Assembly (NCBI GenBank): GCA_950097015.1
Contig: CATNEN010000039.1
Location: 18,024,501-18,088,500 of the forward strand
Source of the DNA: Macrostomum hystrix
Lineage: Eukaryota > Platyhelminthes > Macrostomidae
Reading direction: 5' to 3'
DNA: 64,000 bases
The stretch's first letter is position 1; each line of letters begins with the position of its first letter. The notes under the pieces were generated by a model, which did not search any database, was not told the origin of the DNA, and saw nothing but the letters and a program-made list of their open reading frames with translations. The position numbers and the translations under genes were made by a program. Below are positions 36,311 to 48,426 of the stretch, one piece after another.

Positions 36311-38590
36311 ATGGATCGGCCTGTGATGCTTGTTCGCATCTGAAACCACATTTCCCATAATCTATTACAGATTTCTCTTAAATGGTAACAGAAGTGTGAG
36401 CTCAGTGCGATGACCAAACGAAAGCGGCGAACTGTGGCTCTCTAAAGAAGGTCTCACGCGAAGAAATAAAGAACTGGATCGCTAGCACTGCACACTAAAC
36501 ATATCTTTTATATGTCACCATACAGAATCACCTGTGTTTTTAATAATTGTGGTTTAATCAGCCTACTAGCAGTAGTTCATTTGATTTATTCAACTTGTCT
36601 AAAGAATTTAGTGGATGGCCGAATAAAGCCATGAGTAAAGCAGTTTCTGCTAGTTTCCGTTTCCATAGTTTCTGTTGGTCTTCGCTGCTGGGCAGTATAG
36701 TAGGGTGCAGTATAAAAGCCTTAGCTATGGCACAATTAAGCTGCAGAATTCGAAAGCTAAATATTACGAGAATTTTGTAGCTGACTTGCTACAAATGTTG
36801 CTGTTAAATTTAAGAGTCGGCAAAAGCTTGGGCTTGTTTATTTAGTTTTGTCGTGGGGTTACATTTAAGTCTTAACCGGGCAACTGTACCTATCGATAAC
36901 AAGGGTCATAGACAAATTAGCGGTAAGGGGGGAAATAAAAGTACCATTTGAATCTTTAAATATTAAGAGTTAAAAGAAAGAAGTGAATTTGCTGCTACAA
37001 GATACTCCCCCCACCCAAAACGGAGTTTATGCAAAGGTTTTGATTGTCGTTATGAAACAGTTAGAAAACGATGCTTTTCAGTTAGGTTAATAATGGTTCA
37101 GTTGCGTAAAACAGTTTAACAGATGGTTCTGTGGAAAAACGAACGTGGGAAGCGGTTTTAGCACGTATGTTTGCTGCCGGTGGGTTTTCCGGTGTTACAG
37201 TAGTTGCTGGTGCTTTGCTAATTGGTACCGGTGCTGGGAGTGTAGCTGGTTTCACTCGATCGATAGACACTACAGAAGGCTTGCCGTTGATTTCCAATGT
37301 AAATGTCGTTTCGTGTCTCTCCAACACTGCATAGGGTCCCTGGTAGGGTGCTTCTAGGGGACGTCGAACTCGATCTAGTCGCAACCAGACGTGGGTGCAT
37401 GCAGCCAAGTCTGCTGGCAGATGAATTCTTACCTCGCGCGTTCGTGGTTGGCGATACGGAAAAAAAAGTTGGTGCAGTCTTGTGGAAAGTTCCTTGACAG
37501 AGGAGGTGTCGGCAACTACAGGTGGGACTAATGGTTGTTCACCGGTAACGATGGAGAATGGCGATGCACCTGTCTCGTCTGCAAAAATGCGCATTCCGAG
37601 AAGCACGATGGGTAGCTGCTGCAGCCAGTTCTTGCCACGTGCTTTCAGCCCGGACTTTAATGTTCGGTGGGTTCGCTCGACGATGCCATTTGCCCTCGGA
37701 TTATAGGCTGAAGTGCGGATGTGATGGATTCCGAGCAGTGTCGCCAGGTTTCGCATGAGCTCCGCGCGGAACTGCGCGCCTTGATCGGTCACCAGCGTCA
37801 ATGGTGGGCCAAACCGAGAAATCCAGGATTCTAGGAAGGCGCACGCGACTGAAGTGGCGGTGATGTCAATGAGAGGGGCAGCTTCAATCCAACGTGAATA
37901 TGCATCGACCATTGTGAGCAAGTAGCGAGGTCTGGGACTAACGTCGGTCGACTCTGGGGGTGGCAGTGGTCCGACTAAATCGATATGGACCGTCGTGAAG
38001 CGTTGAGAGGGTGCTGGAAGCTGTTGCAACGGGCGTTGGACGTGACGACCTGTCTTGCACTGCTGGCACTGTTGACATTCGGCTACCCACCTTTGGATGT
38101 CGTTAGCCATACCTAGCCAGAAAAAACGATAAACGATGAGTCGTTGCGTGGCTTTGCGGCCAGGATGTGCGAATGCATGCAGCGAGTCAAAAACAGCGCG
38201 TCGGAGAGTCCTAGGGATGACGGGACGTGGGTTTGTCTGCGAGATTTCGCATCGCAGTGGGAAGTCCTTGATTCCAATGTCGAAGTTGCTGAAACGGCCT
38301 GTCTGGGGTTCATCCTCCGGGTTTTCCTTCTGTGCTCGTGCAACGGCTGGCAGGTCCACACATTGAGGAAGGTCAGACAGCAGTCGAATTGTGGTTGGTG
38401 GCGGGTTCTGGGATGGGTAAACCGGTCGTGATAGCGTGTCGGCTACGATGTTGTCCTTGCCGGAAATGTGGATGATGTCGCTCACAAACTCCGTGATGAC
38501 GGATAGCTGGCGTTGTTGTCGATCGGAAAACCGTTCTTTCTTATTTCTAAACGCTCCGCTGATGGGCTTGTGGTCGCAGAACCACATTAG
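36311..38590 (-). mobile_element. Ty3/gypsy element, truncated, second family
   Basis: The minus strand holds the end of RNase H, integrase and a presumed 3' LTR. A polypurine tract (TTTTGGGTGGGGGGA) lies just after the integrase stop, at about 37003-37018. The following sequence down to about 36311, with an antisense AATAAA near 36837, would be the LTR, but I cannot fix its far end. The element is cut off at about 38590, 90 bp before the ankyrin/Mab-21 gene. Confidence 0.8.
37082..38587 (-). CDS. Ty3/gypsy pol C-terminal part: RNase H end + integrase (501 codons, partial)
   Basis: Open reading of 501 codons without interruption. It starts inside RNase H (CDHKPISGAF, then IHISGKDNIVADTLSR). 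The integrase has the HHCC finger (HAFAHPGRKA ... CQQCQQCK), catalytic Asp in HIDLVGPL, Asp in VTDQGAQF, Glu in ANGIVERTHR, and a C-terminal domain with PYQGPYAVLER. It belongs to a different subfamily from the fragment at 1-2187, judged by the distinct motifs. The 5' part of pol and gag are missing. Confidence 0.85.
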   Translation of the reverse strand: MWFCDHKPISGAFRNKKERFSDRQQRQLSVITEFVSDIIHISGKDNIVADTLSRPVYPSQNPPPTTIRLLSDLPQCVDLPAVARAQKENPEDEPQTGRFSNFDIGIKDFPLRCEISQTNPRPVIPRTLRRAVFDSLHAFAHPGRKATQRLIVYRFFWLGMANDIQRWVAECQQCQQCKTGRHVQRPLQQLPAPSQRFTTVHIDLVGPLPPPESTDVSPRPRYLLTMVDAYSRWIEAAPLIDITATSVACAFLESWISRFGPPLTLVTDQGAQFRAELMRNLATLLGIHHIRTSAYNPRANGIVERTHRTLKSGLKARGKNWLQQLPIVLLGMRIFADETGASPFSIVTGEQPLVPPVVADTSSVKELSTRLHQLFFPYRQPRTREVRIHLPADLAACTHVWLRLDRVRRPLEAPYQGPYAVLERHETTFTLEINGKPSVVSIDRVKPATLPAPVPISKAPATTVTPENPPAANIRAKTASHVRFSTEPSVKLFYATEPLLT

Positions 38591-38678
38591 GTTCTGAGTC
38601 TCTCTGACGCCCGAGTCTCACCTCTCTCGTAATCTAGAAACACTGCTTAGGCAATACATTGTTGCAGTCAAATTAAAA

Positions 38679-41600
38679 ATGCCAACCAATTTCTCAGTTG
38701 GAGCATTGCTGAGGACTGTTTGCATCTTCCTGATGCAAGCCGCTGCAGGAATTCGCGGCCGCAGGAGCGCTTCGTCAGCGGACCATGCGGAGTTCCTGCT
38801 TGCTGTTCTGCTAGGAGATGTACGAACCATAGACCACTGTCTGAGAAGGGGTTTGAAGTTAAACGCTTTGTATGCGTTTGATGGAATAATGATTTCTCCT
38901 CTCAATATTGCAATCACTATCGGGCGATTGGAATCTGTACATTTCCTGCTCAATGCTGGAGCTGATGTTGACCTCCAAAATCTGAATGGAGAATCGGCCA
39001 TCCACTTTGCATCACAAAAAGGGCATCAGCAAGTCGTTGAGTCACTCATCAAAGCAAAAGCCGACGTTAACCTTCAAAAAAAAAATGGCGTCTCACCTCT
39101 CTACGTTGCATCAGCATTTGGGCATCAGCAAGTCGTTGAGTCACTCATCAAAGCACAAGCCAACGTTAATCTTCAAGCTAAAAATGGCGTCTCACCTCTC
39201 TACGTTGCATCACAAAATGGGCATCAGCAAGTCGTTGAGTCACTCATCAAAGCACAAGCCGACGTTAACCTTCAAGCTAAAAATGGCGTCTCACCTCTCT
39301 ACGTTGCATCACAAAATGGGCATCAGCAAGTCGTTGAGTCACTCATCAAAGCACAAGCCGACGTTAACCTTCAAGAAATCGATGGGTGCTCACCTCTCTT
39401 CATTGCATCACAAGAAGGGCATCAGCAAGTCGTTGAGTCACTCATCAAAGCTGACGCCGGCGTCAACATTCAAGAGAAGGTAAAAGGCATCTCACCTCTC
39501 TTCATTGCATCACAAAATGGCCATCAGCAAGTCGTTGAGTCACTCATCAAAGCACAAGCCGACGTTAATCTTCAAGAGAAGGTCCGTGGCTTCTCACCTC
39601 TCATCGTTGCATCACACGATGGGCATCAGCGAGTCGTTGAATTGCTCATCAAAGCACAAGCCGACGTCAATCTTCAAGAAATCGATGGGTGCTCACCTCT
39701 CTACATCGCATCACAAAATGGGCATCAGGATGTCGTTGAGTCACTCATCAAAGCACAAGCCAACGTTAATATTCAAGCTAAAAATGGCGTCTCACCTCTC
39801 TACGTTGCATCACAAAATGGGCATCAGCAAATCGTTGAGTCACTCATCAAAGCACAAGCCAACGTTAATCTTCAAACTAAAAATGGCGACTCACCTCTCT
39901 ACGTTGCATCAGCATTTGGGCATCAGCAAGTCGTGGAGTCACTCATCAAAGCTCACGCCCGCGTCAACATTCAAGAGAAGGTAAAAGGCTCCTCACCTCT
40001 CTTCATTGCATCACAAAATGGGCATCAACAAGTCGTTGAGTCACTCATCAAAGCTCACGCCCGCGTCAACATTCAAGAGAAGGTAAAAGGCTCCTCACCT
40101 CTCTTCATTGCATCACAAAATGGGCATCAACAAGTCGTTGAGTCACTCATCAAAGCAAAAGCCGACGTCAATCTTGCGCAGAAAAATGGCACCTCACCTC
40201 TTCATATTGCATCACAAAATGGGCATCAACAAGTCGTTCAGTCACTCATCAAAGCAAAAGCCGACGTCAATCTTGCGCAGAAAAAAGGCGCCTCACCTCT
40301 CTACGTTGCATCAGCATTTGGGCATCAGCAAGTCGTTGAGTCACTCATCAAAGCTCACGCCCGCGTCAACATTCAAGAGAAGGTAAAAGGCTCCTCACCT
40401 CTCTTCATTGCATCACAAAATGGGCATCAACAAGTCGTTGAGTCACTCATCAAAGCACAAGCCGACGTTAATCTTCAAACTAAAGATGGCGTCTCACCTC
40501 TCTACATTGCATCACAAAAAGGGCATCAGCAAGTCGTTGATGCACTCATCAGAGCTGGAGCCGAAGTCATAGATCCTCATCTTGATCTGTAAGTTTGTGT
40601 TTTGTGAAAATTTGCTTTCATATTTTTTACATAACTTGCTCAACGTTCAGCATGTAGAGTCCTAATTTGGAATCATTTTAAATTGGAAATTGAGCATGGC
40701 ATTTGACTTCTCCACGATCGTAAGCACACTTTTATAATTGTCAGGAATCCTAGCGCATTTATGGTCAGAAATTACCTTTAAACCTGGATCTTTTTTCTTT
40801 TGCTTTATGAGCAACCTGTCTTTATAATGGAGTCCATTAAACCGTAAGGACGAGTTAATTAAGAAGAGTTCTGACGCGGTTATCACTAAAGATTTTATTC
40901 GTTTAAGCTTCCTTGTTCTCTGCTGTCTACGAGCTCGTATTTAGCTCAATCGAACATTCTAGAACTCCCTCGAAAGTGGATCTTGTTATAATCTTCGGAA
41001 GTGAGTTGAGCAATTCCCGGGTTATATTAGTGCAAAAGCGATCAGTACCAATTGTAGTTTGACTGATGACACTCTCTGATGTTGGACAAGACTCACATTG
41101 GATCTCTACAATCCATTTACCTGTTGGCCAAGGCCTATACGTGACCGGCGACCAAAATTCTGCTTCGTGAATTGTGTTCTAGAGCATTGTTGTTGTTCTA
41201 CATGCACCTATATTTAACATAGTTTATTTCTTCAAAGAAAATCAAACTTGCTTTCGATTCCAGAGCTCACTTAAAGCCACCCGCTGAGCATCCAAGTCTC
41301 ACCGACTCACAGCTGAGTGAGCTGCTGCACTCAAAACTCAGTCTTTCTGGCTTTGTGGACACCAGAGCTGCCTTGCAGAGCGCTGCTGCTGACGTTTTTG
41401 AAGAGATCCTGAGGAAGAGGCTGAATAGTAAAGTATTTGTCATAGGCAGCTTTTCGGAAGGCTGGGGCAACAGTCTTACGACCCTGGACGGTAAAACCGA
41501 CATCAAGTCCGATATTGACATCATGATGCTTATCCCTGGCCGTCTCTACCACTTAAGAGACCTGTGCGAGTGCAGTACGTCAAGTGAGAAGTTGGAGTAC

Positions 41601-43493
41601 AAAAATGGTCACGTGATTTGTTCTGGATTTGGTGAGTAAAACATACGAGCGTAATACTATTTTACACATTTTCAGATCTTAGTTGTCAGTAAGAAATATA
41701 CTTTTGCTTGGGTCTAAAACATAAATTTTAGTACTCAAATCAATTCTTTACCACTCAGTAAACTACCGGTCCTAGTTTTGACGCTGTAAGGACGAAGGGA
41801 AGATTCTGTACAGGATTTAGGACAGACGTGCGACTTGCATGCTAACTTTATCGATAAATTTGGATAACATACTTGATAAATATACGATTTGGAATGCACA
41901 AATCTGCACTTATGTGAAGTCTACTTGCATTATGCATTCTAAAACAGAGTCAGCATCATCTGCTTGTTTGGCTATACCTGGGCTGTAGGCAGAAGGCTTC
42001 GTTTAATTGTTCGTATACACACAGATTTAGTTGATTGCCCAGTCTCAAAGTCTGTGATCTTTATGAGAAGGAGAAAAATATTTATTTGTCAACAAGCCCT
42101 TTATTGTCGTCTAACATCAGGAATTGCCGAACTGAATTGCAGCATCGAACCCCGCTCAGCCGATACCCGGATTCCCTGGAGGCCGGCAGTGGACCTTGTC
42201 TCCGCCTGCCTTCTGTGCAGCTACCCGCCTCTCGCACCGCTCCAATCGGACCGAACATCAACCTCCAATATCCCACAATCCGTGCTGGAGTCTCTCCGGC
42301 GAGATCTCGTCTCCACCTCATCGCCCTGTCACCTGGTACACGCAGCCTGTCCTGGTCGAGCAGGCAAAGAGCTCCGTGTAAGCACCAGCTTTCTGGAGAA
42401 ACGGCTGCTGAGAAGCCTCAACAGCCTGCAAGGCCAGCTGTTCGTCACACTCAAGTACCTGGTGAAGAAGGTCATCTGTCCGAGTGACGGGGCTATTCAA
42501 GGTCTGAAGCCGTATCACGCGAAGACTATCTTGTTCCGCATGTTGGAGCAGACACCGGCGGAGCAGTGGAAGCCGGAGAATCTCGTGAGCCTTTTGAGAC
42601 AATCCCTGGAGATGCTGCTGGACAGCGTGAAGAGCAGCTGCAGACCTGACAATACCGATGGTCGAATCATGGAGCACTTCTTTCTGATGGATGCCTCACT
42701 GTACCTCAAGGGAGTTGATCGACAAAAGTCGATTGATACACTCAGCAAACTCGCCGACAAATTAAGAGCTGAGATTGAGCGACTACCTGAGATTCTGGTG
42801 CAGTTTGCGGACAGCCTCAAGCCCGTGAGTAAGTCGGGCAGATTCTATTTCCACCCGTTCCAAATCCTGCCAGATCTAAGACCTAGTTCCGTGCCACAGT
42901 ATAGTAACAAAATAGAATATCATGATATCTACCACGTCGTCAGAGAAAGTGTTCTGCGACTGTCCGATCGGGATTGCAGCCAGCAAGAATCTCTCATGGA
43001 GCTGATTGGCAGACTGCCAAACTGTGCCTTCACGACACGGGAGGCTCTGAGAGCGCTGGCCTGCCTCAAGTTCGGTGACAGAGAGACTGCTGAGCAGATT
43101 TTGAACCGGAGCATGGGGCATAGGGTGAGCAGAGGCATCGATATGATTGCTTCGATGCCGAAAGTCTATGTAACGACAGATTTCTTGTGGCGGCATCTGG
43201 AACGTCACAACTCCGCATGGAAGTTCTGCTTCGGGTTTGACGGGCGGATACAAATCAGCTTCGTGACTGGAGGACTTCTAAAGCATTTTTTTCCCAAAAA
43301 GTTAGCTGTTGGCGATTTCTTCATCAACTTCGAAGCCGTGCTGTGGGCTCTGCGCCTCGAACTCTGGACGCACAGCACTGCAAGAGCTCAGGAATGGATC
43401 CGACAAGAGAGTTATCAGGAGGACCCTGATGAGGAGAAGCTGGAGGAGCTGTGGGAGCTGGAGCAAGCGCGTATACGCCAACGTTCATTCTGA
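38679..43493 (+). CDS. Ankyrin-repeat + Mab-21/cGAS-like nucleotidyltransferase-fold protein (about 1216 aa)
   Basis: Three exons: 38679-40588, 41264-41631, 42121-43493; phases 2 and 1 fit. Residues about 35-636 form about 18 ankyrin repeats, most nearly identical (GVSPLYVASQNGHQQVVESL) and also nearly identical in DNA, implying recent unit amplification. Exon 2 starts the Mab-21 domain: G698-S699-xx-E702 and a D720-x-D722 pair (KSDIDIMML), the metal-binding pattern of nucleotidyltransferase-fold Mab-21/cGAS proteins. Exon 3 gives the helical lobe (FLEKRLLRSLN, LKYLVKK) and a Glu-rich C-terminus. Metazoan relatives include cGAS-like receptors that make cyclic dinucleotides; whether this one is catalytic or senses a ligand is unknown. 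The hydrophobic N-terminal stretch (about 7-24) could be a membrane or signal segment. Upstream in-frame sequence is open, so an earlier start or exon is possible. Confidence 0.88.
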
Positions 43494-43992
43494 TAATCTA
43501 ATGCGTTTGCTACTTATAGTTAAAGCAAACTGCCTGCTTTCAGTTAAAAAATATTCTTTTATTTTGGCCTATTATTGAAAGCCGTAGCGGTCATTTAACT
43601 GGCTGTCCGTAAAAAAGAGCTTAAATCAATATCTTGCGGACTAAAGCATCTGACTCTGATCCAAAAAGTTAAATTATAGCCTTGGGAGCCTTTTATTAAG
43701 GCTTTATAGCACAGCATTCAGTTAAGATGTAAAGTGTATTCCCTATTCCCTTGATTGATTGTATATCCCTATGTATGCAACTGTAGGGAAGAACATAAAG
43801 CAGGGATTCGCGAGGAGATTAGCGGCCGAAGCAAAGGCCCTAGCGTCGATTTGGTTTATTTGTTCGGTTTCAATTTGATTCGGTAATTCGAAAAACATGG
43901 GCCGAGAGCAGCATAAAACCCACAAACAACCACCCCAAAGCCGTCTAGACGCGCTTTGCAAGCCAGCTAGTCAAACCGGTCATTGTTAGCAG
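43494..43992. other. 3' flank of the ankyrin/Mab-21 gene
   Basis: No clear polyadenylation signal or element. Ordinary AT-rich sequence with no supported ORF. Confidence 0.4.
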
Positions 43993-44004
43993 AAACTCTC
44001 CGTC

Positions 44005-44511
44005 TTACTAACTTAAATGCAGCTAGGGGGCCTGGGACACTTGACGCACAAACACAGGAATGCCCCCAGGCCGGCGAACTAGGCGGGAGTCGCCCCATCG
44101 CGCCATCTGGACCCCTGGATTCAGGCACCTCACACACAGCAGCAAGCCAAGCGGGGCGGCAGCCGGAGTGCCTCACCCCAGGCCCGCACACGCACAGAGC
44201 TGACCAAACCAGGGGAGGACTTAGATGCCTAAAGGGTAGGGACGAGAGTACACATTGGTGCACACCCGCCCCACCCCCATACAACGCCTCACACCTGGCC
44301 AAACGCACAAACAGAAACACAAACAAGCAGGCATGCAGAAGGCAGGGGTTAAGCTTAGCTTAGGTTGCACAGAATAATGTGCATCTCCGCAAGTCACTAC
44401 TTCGCATACCTCCAACCAAGCCCCGAAATAATCGTGACTTGGAGGGAGGAACGAACCAGCGACCATTCGAAAGTGAGGCAGCGACATTAGCCGCTAACCC
44501 ACTCACCCCCT
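44005..44511 (-). mobile_element. SINE family C, about 507 bp
   Basis: On the minus strand a tRNA-like head (A-box-like GTGGGTTAGCGGCTAATG; B box GGTTCGTTCCT) at about 44410-44510 is followed by a GC-rich body and a TTAAGTTAGTAAG tail. It is flanked by near-identical 12-bp sequences, AAACTCTCCGTC (43993-44004) and AAACTTTCCGTC (44512-44523), a target-site duplication with one mismatch. Only one copy is present in this window. Confidence 0.7.
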
Positions 44512-44523
44512 AAACTTTCCGTC

Positions 44524-45105
44524 ACAAAAGCACTACTGCATTGCGAGCTATATTAACAATTCCTGGAAATTTATTATGGAATACTATTGTTTCTGGTTTT
44601 ATGATTTGAATTTCAAGAAAAGTTTACTAAAATGCTTAATTTAATTTTTACTATCGGTTTTGTGTGTTTTGACGATGTACGAGTAAAATAGTTTCTGCTT
44701 TCATTTAAACCATTCGGTATTCTGTTCGTTTGTGAAGAGCAGCTCAGAAATATAATAAATTTTCTCTTTTTGCTCAAACTTGAGGGAATGGAGATTGTAT
44801 AGTCACTCAAATTTGAGACATTTGAGTTAAACCGAGGTCGAAGCTATTGTTTAGGTCAGTCCTGAGTCATATTCTTTTTTCAGGCTCATTATTAAACCCA
44901 AATTGAGTATCTCCATTAAAAATAAATATTTTTTCTCTCAGACAGATGGGTCTGTTATGGTACTCAAAATGTTCAACAATAGCAAGTTTTATTGTGCTAG
45001 TCACCACAGACCAAGAAATAACAGTTTTCTCTTCATGAACAGTGGAATGTGGGCTTGAGAACAACCTCTAGCCGTTTCGAACAGTCACAAGACAGACGAG
45101 CTTCT
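44524..45105. other. AT-rich intergenic stretch
   Basis: No gene, array or element ends recognised. Confidence 0.4.
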
Positions 45106-45109
45106 CAAT

Positions 45110-45285
45110 CAGCGCATTTTCAGGCTCTCCTGCCTCAGTCTCATTGTGACTGTGGTTTTTCCGCCCCACTCCGCACGTTTTTTCTCAATCGGTCCCGCCT
45201 CGTGCTGTGGCCTCGAAGCTCCATAGTTCGCGGCCTGCATCTTGAGCAGATCTCAGGAGCCTGTCTGCGCTGCCACTGAGTGAGA
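45110..45285 (+). repeat. Diverged repeat pair, copy 1 (partner at 46225-46385)
   Basis: Shares CACTCCGCACGTTTTT, CGCCTCGTGC/TGCCTCGTGC and CTTGAGCAG...TCTCAGG in the same order with the second copy 1.1 kb downstream. It may be a degenerate gene fragment; no intact frame is shared. Confidence 0.5.
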
Positions 45286-45434
45286 GGTTAAGAGGCTACT
45301 TTGCTTATTTAATAGTCTCTAAGCATTTTTTATTTGCAATCACATATTTTGCTAATTTTTCGTTCGATTTATATTTTTGTTGTCTGCTTCAGTGGAGCGA
45401 GCTCTGATGTCTTGTAAATTATCTATACATTGCT

Positions 45435-45600
45435 ATTATCCCTTCTAAAGAACTGTGTACTTTTAACCGCATAATTTGAACTGCATGACAAGCCCCCAAG
45501 CCTTTCCTCCGTGGCTGTATGAATGTGGCCTCGCCACAGAATCGAACTCAGGGACCTTGGTGAGAGAGGCAAACACGTTAGACAGCTCTGCCACTGACAC
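45435..45600 (-). mobile_element. SINE family B, truncated head copy
   Basis: On the minus strand it reads GTCAGTGGCAGAGCTGTC ... CGATTCTGTGGCGAGGCCAC ... AGGCTTGGGGGCTTGTC, matching the head of the copy at 30898-31209. The 7-bp repeats CATTGCT at 45428-45434 and 45601-45607 are a likely target-site duplication. Confidence 0.8.
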
Positions 45601-46224
45601 CATTGCTCTGATTTCTTGTTTTTTATTCGAAATCTGCAGTGATTCTGTCCTGTTTTTAGTATATTGTGAGGTTCCATTCTTAAAATACAGCTTTCGAAAA
45701 GAATATTGTGCTAACACAAAAGTATATTTCAAAATGTACAAATGATGTGTTAGATGATTGATGTATTGGCACATCAGTTCCATGACTAGAAATAAAAAAA
45801 TCGATTTGCATTTGAGCTGCCTTGAAGTTAAGCGTAGCAATTATTAACGGTTTCCTGACAGTGAAGAACAGGTTGTGTCAGACAGGCTGTGTGTGCCATT
45901 TGACATGCCCTAAGATTTATTTATCCTCGTTTATCTCAGTAGTTTTTTATTCCGATTCTACATCACAGGCTCCCTGAATTTAGACTGAGTTTATTTAAGT
46001 GTTTACCTGGCAGACTGCAACCTAAGGCTCTATTTTGCAGACGGAGGGGTTTTGTGGTTAGCAACGGGCTCGGATTCAATTAACCAATGCTTTTCACCGC
46101 TCGCAGCTTTTGCTGAAGCAAGTCCTGCAGCCACCCCGTTTCGATGAGTAGCTTTCTGAGGAGTGGCTGCTCCATAAGTGCATTTTCTCGTTGCACCTGT
46201 AGCTATTTATAGCTTTAGCTTCAT

Positions 46225-46385
46225 TTCACAGCTTGTCTGGCGGTTTGGCAGTCGAATCTCACCAGCCTCTCCAACTCCGCACGTTTTTCCTCCCTCGGAC
46301 CTGCCTCGTGCCGCGGCATCGGCCCCATTGTTTGCGGACCTAGCTCTTGAGCAGTTCTCAGGCCGGTTGCCTCTGCGCATTTACA
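46225..46385 (+). repeat. Diverged repeat pair, copy 2
   Basis: Partner of 45110-45285: CAACTCCGCACGTTTTTCC, CCTGCCTCGTGCCGCGGC, CTCTTGAGCAGTTCTCAGG and CTCTGCGCAT in the same order. Confidence 0.5.
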
Positions 46386-46407
46386 GACGTCTTCTTTAAC
46401 TTGGCAC

Positions 46408-46455
46408 CAGGGACTACTAAAACACTACTAAAACACAGTGTTTTAGTAGTCCCTG
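46408..46455. mobile_element. 48-bp palindromic element with 18-bp TIRs and 8-bp TSD (hAT-like)
   Basis: The arms CAGGGACTACTAAAACAC (46408-46425) and its exact complement (46438-46455) are separated by 12 bp. The whole is flanked by direct repeats CTTGGCAC (46400-46407 and 46456-46463). Termini starting CAGGG with an 8-bp duplication are the hAT pattern. It looks like a terminal-only remnant or minimal MITE. Confidence 0.75.
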
Positions 46456-46534
46456 CTTGGCACTTTGGCATCGCAGCAGGCTTGTAATGGGTCATTGCTG
46501 CCAGCTTTCCAAAAACTCGAGATTTTTATAAGAG

Positions 46535-46856
46535 GTAATTAGTTATAATAGTAATTGTGATTACTGTCCTAATTGGGCCAGATGAGCAGCTCATCCCGGC
46601 AGCAGTGCTGCAGCTATTGCGTGGTGCATCTGAATGCTGCGTACAGCTGTTCAGTCCATGGACTGGGTTACACCATACCCACCCTAATTTAACCCAGCTA
46701 ATGCTGGAACCCATTAACACCTGGGTGAACTGAAGCAATGCAGAGTTAAGTGTCTTGCTAAGGTCACAAATTGTTTCAATGGAGTCGAGAATCGAACCAC
46801 CTTCCTTCAAGTCATGAGTAGGTGGTTCGACTCTAACTCGTCTAGCCGTAATTTAC
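46535..46856 (-). mobile_element. SINE family A, near full-length copy
   Basis: On the minus strand: a tRNA-like head (partly rearranged near 46800-46850), the ATTGAAACAATTTGTGACC junction, the body GGACTGAACAGCTGTACGCA ... CAATAGCTGCAGC, the stretch CTCATCTGGCCCAATTAGG, and an AT-rich tail. The body matches the copies at 57745-58060 and 59490-59735. Confidence 0.8.
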
Positions 46857-46859
46857 TAT

Positions 46860-47600
46860 TCAAAGCCGTCTTTAATTTTCGTCGCTTAGCGAGAGGTCAC
46901 ATGCAGTGCCTCCTTTTATTTGTTCAGAACTGCCGCAAAAGAGCAGTCAAAACTATTTTTTGTTTGAGACGAACGCTGCTATTTACGGTCTAAGCTGGTT
47001 CAAATGAATGCTTTTCGTTTATACTCGTAGAATTTTTTGGATGCAGCTTGAATATAGCAAGGTGCTTTGAAGAGCCCAAATATTAATTGGTTTCATTCCA
47101 TTTTCTCGTTTAGCTACTCTGTTTTGTCGCAACTAGATTTTAGCACTGCTTTCCAGTCCAGTCCTGACGTTTTCTCTCTGCGACTATATAGGTCTCAAAT
47201 CGTGTATCAGCTTTGTCCCATTGTTCGCAGCACTCTACAGGACTGTTCTTCCATGTCTCAAATATACCCTGTCTGAGGTGGTATCTGAATCTATGTACTG
47301 GAACAAACGGTGCTGTTGATTCAATTCATTTAGTTGCTCATTACATTTTTGTGAGTTCTGTACGCAGAATATACTTTTCAGATTTTTCTTCTGATATTCC
47401 CAGGATTATTTATAGTATCTAACATCAGATTTTCTGTGAAGATTGAGGTCAGGGAAGTAGGCTCTCGCACCTCGGCGCCTCTACAGGCGTGGTGGCAACA
47501 GCTCCGGTAATGAATTTCTCGAACTCGCGCTGCAGAACGAATCAGACCAAGTTCCCAATGCGCGGAGCACGCTGGATCGTGGCGATGTACGTGGTCCGCT
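46860..47600. other. Intergenic sequence without recognised feature
   Basis: No element ends or supported gene. The GC-richer part 47460-47600 may belong to the degenerate Mab-21 copy that follows, but I cannot align it. Confidence 0.35.
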
Positions 47601-47689
47601 GCAGGTAACTACTGGCTGGTTTGCGGAGTATGTTGATGCTTTTACGGAAGCTGCTGATGACAGGAGTTAAAGTGCATTGTTTTAAATTG

Positions 47690-47890
47690 AAATTAAATAT
47701 TGACGATTTCTTCTTCATCAACTTCGACGCCTTGCTGTGGGCTCTGCGCCTCGAACTCCGGGTGGTCAGCACTGCAAGAGCTCAGGACAGGATCCGGGAT
47801 GTGGCTCTTCGGGAGGACGCGGATGAGCAGGAGCTGCAGGTGGCTGCATGGCATTCTTGGGACTTTAAGCTGGCTTGTGTTATTCTGAAG
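47690..47890 (+). pseudogene. Mab-21-type 3' exon fragment, paralogous to the gene at 38679-43493
   Basis: The reading DDFFFINFDALLWALRLELR then STARAQDRIR ... EDADEQEL parallels the end of the ankyrin/Mab-21 protein (GDFFINFEAVLWALRLELW, STARAQEWIR, EDPDEEKLEEL), and the DNA is also similar. Nothing upstream supplies the rest of the domain. It is a partial duplicated copy with a different, shortened C-terminus. Confidence 0.8.
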
Positions 47891-47902
47891 AAATTGGATT
47901 GA

Positions 47903-48424
47903 GTTTCTGAGAAAGCAACTGCATCGAATGAGATTCGTTGATGATTTTAGTTGATATGGAATGAATAGAGCCTCTAATGCTGGGAAATCGACTTATTGTA
48001 TCCAGCGTCTAAACCCTTTTTCATCTATTTGCGTAATTTTGACAATTATTACTTTATTTAGTGCTTAATTGAATAGCGGTCCATTAAAATCTGTCTTGTT
48101 GACTGAAGCAACTGCAGGCGCACCCGAAAATAGTTTAATAGCCATTGGGAACATTAAAAGCATGGTTGCAAGAGATAAAAATGTAGAGATGCGAAATTAG
48201 TTTTCTATGTTTGTTCTAATTTTCAAACAACTACCTTAGTACTCGTAGATAGTCAGTGGTCCTACTTATTAGTCTGGAGGTAAACGAAATCACAAACGTT
48301 TATTCATCAGTTCTCATGAAGCTCCTCGAGCTCATGACTAGCTTTTAGAAGACGCTTGACTCATGCCTCAAATAATGAACAAGTGCCCATAGTCTCCTGC
48401 AAGTGTTAGAATGAATATTGATAA
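47903..48424. other. Intergenic sequence without recognised feature
   Basis: AT-rich; no ORF or repeat worth naming. Confidence 0.35.
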
Positions 48425-48426
48425 TA